Assembly (NCBI RefSeq): GCF_003337575.1
Contig: NZ_QPJM01000001.1
Location: 434,001 to 498,000 of the forward strand
DNA: 64,000 nucleotides
Direction of reading: 5' to 3'
Source of the DNA: Phyllobacterium bourgognense
GTDB taxonomy: Bacteria; Pseudomonadota; Alphaproteobacteria; Rhizobiales; Rhizobiaceae
In this document: piece by piece, positions 45,146 through 52,800 of the stretch
How positions within the stretch are numbered: the first letter of the stretch is position 1
Layout: every line of letters begins with the position of its first letter
Notes under the pieces: model-generated
Database searches by the model: none
What the model was told of the DNA's origin: nothing
Seen by the model: only the letters and a program-made list of their open reading frames with translations
Translations under genes and position numbers: made by a program

Positions 45146-45328
45146 GCTGCTGTGCGTGGTTCGACAAGCTCACCATGAGGGATGTGGATTGATAGCAACA
45201 CCAATTGGGAACGTCGCAGAACATAGCTCCCTGCACTCAGCCCAAGCCCCTCATGGTGAGCTTGTCGAACTGCTTTTTGCAATCAGCCAAGTCCCTCATG
45301 GTGAGCTTGTCGAACCACGCACAGCAGC
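45146..45328. repeat. Dispersed palindrome copy with an extra half unit
   Basis: Arms GCTGCTGTGCGTGGTTCGAC (45146 on) and the reverse complement near 45292-45328 enclose an additional half copy CCCTCATGGTGAGCTTGTCG at 45247-45266. It lies in the predicted leader of the regulator gene at 45352. Confidence 0.85.
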
Positions 45329-45351
45329 GATGCACGCAATAGTGAGGCTCC

Positions 45352-46794
45352 ATGGCTGAAGGCAAGATATTCGCCGGACCGCGTATCAGGCGCATTCGCA
45401 ACGAGCGCGGCCTGACACAAACCTCGATGGCCGAGGCGCTCGGTATTTCGCCTTCCTATCTCAATCTCATCGAGCGCAACCAGCGGCCGCTCACGGTGCA
45501 GCTCCTGCTCAAACTCTCCTCAACCTACAAGATCGAGCTCGACACACTGCAGATGGAGACAGGCTCCTCCATGGCCGTGCTCAAGGAAGTGTTTTCCGAC
45601 CCGCTGCTCAATGGCGAGTTGCCGGGCGACCAGGAGCTCATCGAAATCAGCGATGCGGCGCCCAATGCCGCCACCGGCGTCATCAAGCTTTATCGCGCGT
45701 ACAGGGAATCGCTCGAGCGCCTTTCTGATCTGTCACAACTTCTGGCGAAGGACGGCCGCGCCCCATCCCTTGTTGCCACACGCATGCCGCTGAATGAGGC
45801 GCGCGAGGCCCTGGAGCGCCGCGCCAATCATTTTCCCCGCATTGAAGGCGAGGTCGACAGCTTTACCAGCCTGCTCAAGCCTGGCGATGATCTGCTTGGC
45901 GCACTCAAGGCCTGGTTAAAGAGTGAACATGGCATCTCCGTGCGTGTGCTTCCCGTGGCGACCATGCCGAACTGGCGCCGGCGTTATGATCGGCATTCGC
46001 AGCGGCTGTTCATATCTGAACGCTTGTCACCCTTCGACCAGTTGCGCGAAGTGGCGATGGAGGCGGCGCTCATGCGCATGCAGGTCGTCATCGCAGCCGA
46101 AATACAGGATTTGAAACTCTCCTCGGACGAGGCGCGCCGCATTGCCCGTTTCGAGTTCGGGCGCTACGCGGCGCATGCACTCATGATGCCTCATCAGGCT
46201 TTCCAGAGTGCGGCTGTTCGTGCTCGCTATGATGTTGACGTCCTTCGTTCACGCTTCCACGTCTCCTTCGAACAGGCCGCCAACCGCCTGACAACGCTTG
46301 ACGGCAAGTCCGACATTCCGTTCTTCATGCTGGAAGTCGACCACGCCGGCAATCGTTTCCGCCGGGCAGGGGCGCAAGGATTCCCGCAGTCCCGTTTCGG
46401 CGGCGAATGCCCGAAGCTGCCTGTCCATGCCGCGTTCGCTCAGCCTGGCCAGATCCTCGTCGAGGCGGTGGAGATGCCGGATGGCGCCGAGTTCATGACG
46501 ATTGCCCGCACCTTGGAAGGGCCGCAGGGCGCCTTCAACGAACGCCCGCGCCGCACGGCCATCCTACTCGGCTGCGATATCGAACATGCCGACAAGACGG
46601 TTTACGGCAGCGCGTTCGGTAACATGAGTATTAGCGCCCCTCCGCTCGGCAAATTCGTCGGATCCACGCCTGTCGGCCCGGCCTGCCGCCTGTGCGAACG
46701 CGCCGCCTGCCTCTCCCGAGCCGAACCACCCGTGACGCGGCCGGTGGGACTGGACGAGATGGTGACAGGGCTCAGCGCGTTCGATTTTCAGTAA
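45352..46794 (+). CDS. ScfR/RamB-like XRE-family regulator (short-chain fatty acyl regulator)
   Basis: 480 residues. The N-terminal XRE helix-turn-helix (about 9-65: GPRIRRIRNERGLTQTSMAE, LGISPSYLNLIERNQRPL) is followed by a central IrrE/ImmA-like region and a C-terminal DUF2083-type domain with the Cys cluster CRLCERAACLSRAEPPV. Relatives (RamB in actinobacteria, ScfR-like in alphaproteobacteria) control acetate, propionate and glyoxylate genes. Position divergent to aceA supports this role. A long palindromic repeat sits between its promoter and start codon. Confidence 0.88.
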   Translation: MAEGKIFAGPRIRRIRNERGLTQTSMAEALGISPSYLNLIERNQRPLTVQLLLKLSSTYKIELDTLQMETGSSMAVLKEVFSDPLLNGELPGDQELIEISDAAPNAATGVIKLYRAYRESLERLSDLSQLLAKDGRAPSLVATRMPLNEAREALERRANHFPRIEGEVDSFTSLLKPGDDLLGALKAWLKSEHGISVRVLPVATMPNWRRRYDRHSQRLFISERLSPFDQLREVAMEAALMRMQVVIAAEIQDLKLSSDEARRIARFEFGRYAAHALMMPHQAFQSAAVRARYDVDVLRSRFHVSFEQAANRLTTLDGKSDIPFFMLEVDHAGNRFRRAGAQGFPQSRFGGECPKLPVHAAFAQPGQILVEAVEMPDGAEFMTIARTLEGPQGAFNERPRRTAILLGCDIEHADKTVYGSAFGNMSISAPPLGKFVGSTPVGPACRLCERAACLSRAEPPVTRPVGLDEMVTGLSAFDFQ

Positions 46795-46849
46795 GGCGAG
46801 TTTCGCCATCCGGAAAACAGAACTGTGTTTATTTGATCGGAAATGCCAG

Positions 46850-46950
46850 AGGCTGTTGCGATTCACACTATGACGCGGCGAAAATGGTGGGTTTCGAGCA
46901 CCGGACACAGAAAGACGCCATTTGCAGGCCGTCAGAGTGTGAATGCCTAG
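46850..46950. repeat. Palindromic dispersed repeat (family B)
   Basis: GATTCACACTATGACG and CGTCAGAGTGTGAAT face each other; inside are GGCGAAAATGG, GAGCACCGGACACAGAAAG and GCCATTTGCAGGCCGTC, shared with the copy at 24486. It lies between the convergent regulator and lipoprotein genes and may end both transcripts. Confidence 0.7.
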
Positions 46951-46951
46951 C

Positions 46952-47581
46952 CTAGCCGGGAGGGCCGGTATACCCGACCGCATTGGGCCCGCCGTTCATC
47001 TCTCGAAGCTTGACGATGTATTGTTGCGGACGCAGCAAGTGGCCGGGTGCTTTGTATCCCATGGACCGCGCAATCTCGCCGACGAAGGCATTGCAGTTGA
47101 ACGTCGTTGCCTGCCAGAAACGCGATCTGGCTTGGAGTTTGCGTATGTAGGCGACGACTTTATTGTATTCGGCTTCGTTCAAGGTGACGCGCCAGGTTGC
47201 CGACCTGTACTTATCGTCCGTATCACCGTCGCTCTCACCGGTCTCGGCTGGTACGGGTATGTAATGGCCAAGAATATAGGGAACCACGCTGTTTGTAGCC
47301 GGGTGAAGACCGGCAACTTCGCGATCAACTATATTGCCCGCCTTGTCCAGACGCCCGAACATCACATAGGTATGGCCGTAGGTAAGGGCATAGCGCGAGC
47401 GAAACTCGATATAGTACCGCCCGTTTTTTTGCGCGGGTTGTTTTGTTGTCGCCGAAGTAACCTGAACGGCCGCAGTGCTGTCACTGATACCGGACACGGA
47501 ACCCGACTTGCTCTCATTGCTCGTTTGACATCCCGCCACTGCGAGCCCAAGCATGATCACAGACAAAAGACGAACACTCAT
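46952..47581 (-). CDS. Lipoprotein with NlpC/P60-like (papain-type) His...Cys pattern
   Basis: 209 residues. Lipobox VIMLGLAVAGC with Cys 18, a Ser/Thr-rich linker, then a domain starting NGRYYIEFRSRYALTYGHTY. His 70 (YGHTYVMFGRLD) and Cys 163 (TTFNCNAFVGEIARSMGYK) look like a permuted NlpC/P60 or LRAT-like pair. The same pattern (GHAAFIVIDENG and DRNCMKFVYDAANAAGLK) appears in the giant protein at 49851. It may cut or amidate a peptide or lipid in the envelope; activity is not shown. The start MSVRLLS at 47581 is chosen for the signal peptide. Confidence 0.75.
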   Translation of the reverse strand: MSVRLLSVIMLGLAVAGCQTSNESKSGSVSGISDSTAAVQVTSATTKQPAQKNGRYYIEFRSRYALTYGHTYVMFGRLDKAGNIVDREVAGLHPATNSVVPYILGHYIPVPAETGESDGDTDDKYRSATWRVTLNEAEYNKVVAYIRKLQARSRFWQATTFNCNAFVGEIARSMGYKAPGHLLRPQQYIVKLREMNGGPNAVGYTGPPG

Positions 47582-47662
47582 GAGCGTCATCCCATACCAG
47601 AATTCGTCAAAACGCAATCCTCAAGCCCGGCCATACCCGTTATAAATCATCGGGGGCCGCAC

Positions 47663-47688
47663 AGCCGCTTGTGAAGCCGGCTTTTTTT
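47663..47688 (+). terminator. Plus-strand intrinsic terminator without an obvious gene
   Basis: AGCCGCTT and AAG(C)CGGCT form a hairpin followed by seven T (47682-47688). The nearest upstream plus-strand gene ends at 46794, so it may end an unannotated RNA. Confidence 0.55.
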
Positions 47689-47705
47689 GCGAATCACATG
47701 ATGCT

Positions 47706-47735
47706 GGAAGGGTCGGGCGACCCTTCCATTTTTTT
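47706..47735 (+). terminator. Second plus-strand intrinsic terminator
   Basis: GGAAGGGTCG-GG-CGACCCTTCC (47706-47727) is a perfect 10-bp hairpin, then A and seven T (47729-47735). It is 18 bases after the previous terminator, again with no plus-strand gene before it. Confidence 0.65.
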
Positions 47736-47746
47736 GACGAAACTTC

Positions 47747-47878
47747 TTATTTATAAACTGGTGCTGCTGCGGGCTCTTCAGCGACTGGCGGCGGGGCTTT
47801 CCCCTTACCCATCGTCCCACACGCGCTTAGGCTGGCAACGGCCAAGGTGGCAACTACAGCGAATAGAATCCTGCTCAT
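47747..47878 (-). CDS. Very small lipoprotein, 43 residues
   Basis: Translation on the minus strand gives MSRILFAVVATLAVASLSAC with a lipobox Cys at 20, then GTMGKGKAPPPVAEEPAAAP and a short VYK end. GAAAGGAAATTTG precedes the ATG at 47878. Short Pro/Ala-rich lipoproteins of this kind (entericidin- or Lpp-like) are common in Rhizobiales. It is below usual gene-caller size. An imperfect palindrome GGTAGTACTCTACC lies upstream as a possible control site. Confidence 0.72.
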   Translation of the reverse strand: MSRILFAVVATLAVASLSACGTMGKGKAPPPVAEEPAAAPVYK

Positions 47879-47904
47879 CAAATTTCCTTTCCCTCAAAGG
47901 CGAG

Positions 47905-48161
47905 TAGGTTACTGATGGTAGAGTACTACCAATGGTAGAGTAGCACAAATAGTAGTGATGACTAGAGCTTGGAATGGTAAACGCACAACAAGTGTGTCCA
48001 GTTTGCAACAGGGCGGTCCAGGCCCGGATTATGAGGGCGTGTTTCGAAAGTCGCCGCGGGTCGGCCCATGCGACGAGCGTAGGGTACATTAAGTACGTGA
48101 ACACTGTGAGCGCAGGAGATCGCGTCAGATGACTGCCGGACAGAGTTCCAAGACAAAGCTC
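47905..48161. other. Intergenic stretch with repeated ATGGTAGAGTA sites and a dispersed repeat
   Basis: ATGGTAGAGTACTACC and ATGGTAGAGTAGC (about 47917-47945) are tandem partial palindromes upstream of the 43-residue lipoprotein gene; on the minus strand TTGTGC and TACTCT lie 17 bases apart here. From about 48028 to 48128 is a repeat with GCGACGAGCGTAGGGTAC and GGAGATCGCGTCAGATGAC, related to the one near 34870. Confidence 0.45.
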
Positions 48162-48758
48162 TTAGACGATCAATACCGGGGTTCCCAAAGGTGTGTTGTC
48201 ATAGAGATAAAGGATGTCCTCATTCGTCAGGCGAATGCACCCGTTCGATACGGCTTGTCCTATCAACCAGGGTTCATTTGTACCGTGCAGGCGAAAATAG
48301 GTGTCACGTCCGCCGCGGTAGAGATAAAGCGCCCGTGCACCGAGCGGGTTGTTTGGCCCGCCGGGGACTCCGCCGGCATATTGCGCCAAATGCGGCTTGC
48401 GCCTGATCATGCTTGCAGTGGGCGTCCAGGATGGCCATTGCTCCTTGCGCTCGATCGTCGCCCTGCCTTTGAGCGTCAATCCCTCTTCGCCGACCGCGAT
48501 ACCATAGCGCGTGGCCGACCCGTCCCGCTGGACCGCATAGAGGAAACGTTCATAGGTGTTGACGACGAGCGTCCCGGGCGCCTCGCTCCCTTGATACGCC
48601 ACCTCCTGCCGTCTCAGACGGGGATCCATGCCGCGTGGCACGGCAAAAGCAGATGAGATTGGTGAAAACGCCTCGCGCACTCCGGAACCGCATCCGGAGG
48701 TCATGAGTGCTATACTGCCCAACACGAGCCCCCGGCGCGTAATTTTATCAATTGTCAT
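48162..48758 (-). CDS. L,D-transpeptidase (YkuD family), probable lipoprotein
   Basis: 198 residues. The signal region is TRRGLVLGSIALMTSGC with a lipobox-like Cys, and the YkuD catalytic block is FRLHGTNEPWLIGQAVSNGC with IRLTNEDILYLYD; the nucleophile Cys lies in SNGCIRL. Such enzymes form 3-3 peptidoglycan cross-links or attach lipoproteins to peptidoglycan. The Arg pair before the hydrophobic core might also allow Tat export. ATG 48758 is preferred to TTG 48770. It neighbours two small lipoproteins, fitting an envelope-maintenance role. Confidence 0.93.
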   Translation of the reverse strand: MTIDKITRRGLVLGSIALMTSGCGSGVREAFSPISSAFAVPRGMDPRLRRQEVAYQGSEAPGTLVVNTYERFLYAVQRDGSATRYGIAVGEEGLTLKGRATIERKEQWPSWTPTASMIRRKPHLAQYAGGVPGGPNNPLGARALYLYRGGRDTYFRLHGTNEPWLIGQAVSNGCIRLTNEDILYLYDNTPLGTPVLIV

Positions 48759-49060
48759 TTGTTGCCCCAACCAGTCGACACATTCGCGGCCACCCTAACA
48801 TTGCAGGAGTGGCTGGCCAAGTCTTGTACGTCGCAGCGATCGACTATGAACAACTAGCTGGAATATCCGCTGATTATGCGCTGCAGGATCTGGAATTTCG
48901 GGACGGCAAGAGCCGAGAAACGAACTGATCGTGACACGCTGAGTGCATTTGATTTTAGCAGGTGCAACTCAGACGCACGTTGCGCGCGCTTCAACCAAGG
49001 TCGAATTGCAAGGGAAGTCTGCGCGTGTAATGAGCGCTGTGCAATCGATAGGAATCAGGA
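48759..49060. other. Intergenic stretch without clear features
   Basis: I see no convincing gene, repeat or RNA fold in these 302 bases. It must contain divergent promoters for the transpeptidase and the membrane protein at 49061, but no clear -35/-10 pair stands out. Confidence 0.35.
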
Positions 49061-49804
49061 ATGTCTCTTGCCACTTTGGCGATATGGCCAACGCTTGGGC
49101 GCAGCCTTGCAATTGTGTTTTGCACAGTGCTTTGGCCGTTAGCCGTTGCGACGGCACAGGATGTGGAAGCGGAGAGTGACTGGGAAGCCATTTGGAAAAA
49201 AACGACGGCGTTTCAACAATCCATCCAGGAAGCTGAAACGCGAGGGGATCATCGAGCGGCCGTCTCGTACGCGCGTGAATGCCATGAGTTGTGGGTGTCA
49301 ATAGGGCGGTTTTCGTCCCCGTATTGCACCTACTACTATGTTAATGCTTTGGCATTTGAAGGGGCAGTGTGTGGGGATCAAGATCGCGCTTTCCGGATTG
49401 TCGCCAAGATAGTCAGCATGAATTTTGACGATACATTCTCAATAGAGTTGACCCGGTTTTATCTGGACGGAATCGGCACTTTTCGAAACACAGTTGAAGC
49501 TACCGTGACGCTCTGGCGTTTCAGGAACGGAAAGATATCTGAAGCCTTTTCGTGCAAGAATGGTTGTGACGATCTTTGGCACGATGTTAAAGCGCTCGAG
49601 ACGCGCTTGGAAAAAGAGTTATCCAGGGAGGAAAAAGCCAAGGCAAGAACGCTGGAACGAGAGCGATTTCCGAGATTGTATTACGAAGTATTATTTTGGA
49701 ATATACTGTTTTTATCAACAAAATACTCCTTTATTGTACTTATATATTTGCTGGCATTTAAAATATTAAGAAGTATATTTTCCGCTATACGTTCATTTTT
49801 TTAA
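49061..49804 (+). CDS. Exported, C-terminally membrane-anchored Sel1/TPR-like protein
   Basis: 247 residues: N-terminal signal segment (SLAIVFCTVLWPLAVATA), a helical repeat region with RAAVSYARECHELWVSIG, DRAFRIVAKIVSMNFDD and FYLDGIGTFRNTVEATVTLW, the last resembling a Sel1 repeat, then a charged helix and a C-terminal hydrophobic segment (YSFIVLIYLLAFKILRSIF). Four Cys in the exported part may form disulfides. It ends 46 bases before the giant repeat protein on the same strand, so it may be a partner, anchor or immunity protein. More AT-rich than neighbours. The start is uncertain. Confidence 0.55.
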   Translation: MSLATLAIWPTLGRSLAIVFCTVLWPLAVATAQDVEAESDWEAIWKKTTAFQQSIQEAETRGDHRAAVSYARECHELWVSIGRFSSPYCTYYYVNALAFEGAVCGDQDRAFRIVAKIVSMNFDDTFSIELTRFYLDGIGTFRNTVEATVTLWRFRNGKISEAFSCKNGCDDLWHDVKALETRLEKELSREEKAKARTLERERFPRLYYEVLFWNILFLSTKYSFIVLIYLLAFKILRSIFSAIRSFF

Positions 49805-49850
49805 TGAGCACATGATGCGTAAATAATTGTCTAATAATTAGGATGTTTCG

Positions 49851-52800
49851 ATGGTAAAACAAATCCCCATTTTTATACCGGTAATACTTCCAAACTACAA
49901 CGTTGGTAGCGGTGGTAATCTTGAAGCGCCCATGCTGGGTCACGCCGCCTTCATTGTGATTGATGAGAATGGCAAGGCAACCTATCAGGAATTTGGACGC
50001 TATGATCCCAAAAAAGTCCAAGGGGTTGTGACCAACAACCAGAATGAATATACGGAAGGTAACATTCGGCAACACGCGATTGTTGCAAAACTTGAATTCG
50101 ATGACGCTGGGAATCTAACGGAAAGGTCTTTGACAGCAGCGCTTGACGAGGTGTTTGATACATCGGGTCTGTACAAAAATACGGATATCGGTGCGGCTCA
50201 GATTACACAATTCAAGATGAGCAAGGAACAAACCACCCAAATCAATACTTGGTTTGGAGAACAGAAAAAGCTGATCAACGATGGAATAACGCACTATTCG
50301 ATTTTTGATAGAAATTGCATGAAGTTCGTTTATGACGCGGCCAATGCTGCAGGCTTGAAGATCAGCAACGCACAAAATTTGACGGGCCTTTCCATCCCAA
50401 GCATTGGTGGAGCCAATATTCTTGAGGTGGCAAAAAAGGGCTACGAATACTATGCACCTAATTCATGGAATAAGATCCAGTTAACTGCACTGTCTGGACC
50501 TGGCAGCCAGACTGCCAGCTTCTTTATCGATCGTGCGTGGCAGGCCACGAAAGCCATGGCGGAGTGGGTTGGGGTTGATCTGGCTGTCGATCAGAAAGAT
50601 TTTTCCATCATTACGAACTCGATTACCGGGTTGCCCACGGCAATTGAGTTTAAAAACACTCTAGGCCGTTTGTTGCAGCGTACGTCAATCGAAAAAGACG
50701 GAACGCTGAAGAATGTGACTTTTGACGACCTCAGCACCAAAACCAGGGAAGCGCTGCTCAACCCCAATGGCAGTCTGATCACCGTTTCCACATTCAATCC
50801 CGCCGGTCTCAAAACATCCGAAAAGCAATTCAATCTGGATGGTTCACGCAACGAAACCAGTTTCGATCCGGTTTCCGGCGAGGCTACATACAAGACCCTT
50901 TTCAAGGCGGATGGAACGGCCACACAGACAACCTACGACATAGTCAACGTAAAGTCATGGAAGGAAGCCACAGCCGAGTATGGCAAGGACGGCAAGCTCG
51001 TCTCCGAAAAGGTTATCAACGACAACAATACCCGTATAGACAGAGTTTTTTTCCCCGGTACGACCAAAACCAATTTTAGCAAGGAGTATGACGCAGCAGG
51101 AAAATTGACGACGGAGACCACATATCGGGTGGACGGCACGCAGACCCGCAAGCTCCATGACGTGGAGAATAAAGGAGACTGGCGGGAAGCGACGATCGAC
51201 TATGACAAGAACGGCAACCGGATCCTTGAAAAGGCAGTCAATGACGATGGCAGCCGTTATGATCTGATCTATGATTCAAACGATGTTCCGAAATCCAAGA
51301 CAGTCTATAACCCGGCAGGGAAGGTAACGACGGTCACCACCAATAATTCCGACGGCACGCAAACGGAAACCGTCTATGACCCTGACAACAAGCAATCGTG
51401 GCGGGAAGCAACAGTTCAATATGGACGGGATGGCAATCCGGTTTCTGAAAAGGGGATCAATGACGATGGCAGCAAATACGATGCCACCTATCAACCGGGC
51501 ACATCCAAGGTCAATTCCTATGTGCTGACACGGGGCGACGGTACACAATCGAAGACAGTCTTCGATGCGGACAACCAGCAGGATTGGCGCGATGGTACTT
51601 TTGAATATGACAAGAACGGCAAGCTGATTTCGGAACAGGGCACCTTCGACGATGGTACCACTTACGACCAGAAATATGATCCCTTGACGGGGAAGATGAC
51701 GGCGAGGACCGATTACAATCCCACGGGCAATGTGACTTCGATCAGGTCAGTCAAGACAGATGGATCGGAAACCAAGACGGTTTTTGATCCTGAAAATAAA
51801 GAGGCTTGGAAAGAGGCCACTATTGAATACCGCAAAGACGGAAGTCTGGTTTCCGAAAAAGGATTGAATGATAACGGCACCCGCTATGATTTGACTTTCG
51901 ACAAGGATACGGGCGAGGTTAACCGGCGGTTTGACTACAACCAAGCCGGCCAGAAAGTTTCCGATACTGTTTTCAAGATCGATGGAACGCAGACCAAAAC
52001 GGTGTTCGATCCAGACAATCAACAGGATTGGCGCGAAGATACTTTTGAATACGACAAGAACGGCAAGCTGATATCGGAAAAGGGTACCTTCGACGATGGC
52101 GAGAAATACGACCAGAAATATGATCCCTTGACGGGGAAGATGACATCTAGAACTGACTACAATCCGGCAGGGAATGTGACTTCGATCAGGTCAGTCAGGG
52201 CTGACGGAGCGGAAACCAAGACGGTTTTTGATCCAGACAATAAACAGACCTGGAAAGAGGCCACCATTGAATATCGTAAAGATGGAAGTCTGATCTCCGA
52301 AAAAGGGTTGAACGATAATGGCACCCGCTATGATTTGACCTTCGATAAAGATACGGGTGAGGTTAATCGGCGGCAGGAATACAATCAGGCAGGTCAGACA
52401 ACGTCCACTACCACTTTTAAAGTGGATGGCACCCAGTCGCGACTTTTCTATGATGTTGGGAACAAGCAGGGCTGGCGTGAAGCCACAGTCGAATTCGACA
52501 AGAACGGCAGGTTGGTTTCGGAAAAAGGCGTCATCGACGATGGAACCCGTTACGATGTGAAATACGATCCAAATACAAACAAGATGACGGCAAGAACAGA
52601 TTATAATCTGGGAGGGCAGGTCAGTTCGGCTACTTCGGTCAATGCGGATGGCTCGCGGACGAGGACTTTTTACGATCCCGCCAATGCTGCTGGCTGGAAA
52701 GAGGTTGCCGTTCGGTATGACAAGAACGGGAAGGCAATCTGGGAGAAGGGTACTATTGACGATGGCAGCCGGTACGATGTGGCGTATGATTCGACCACTG

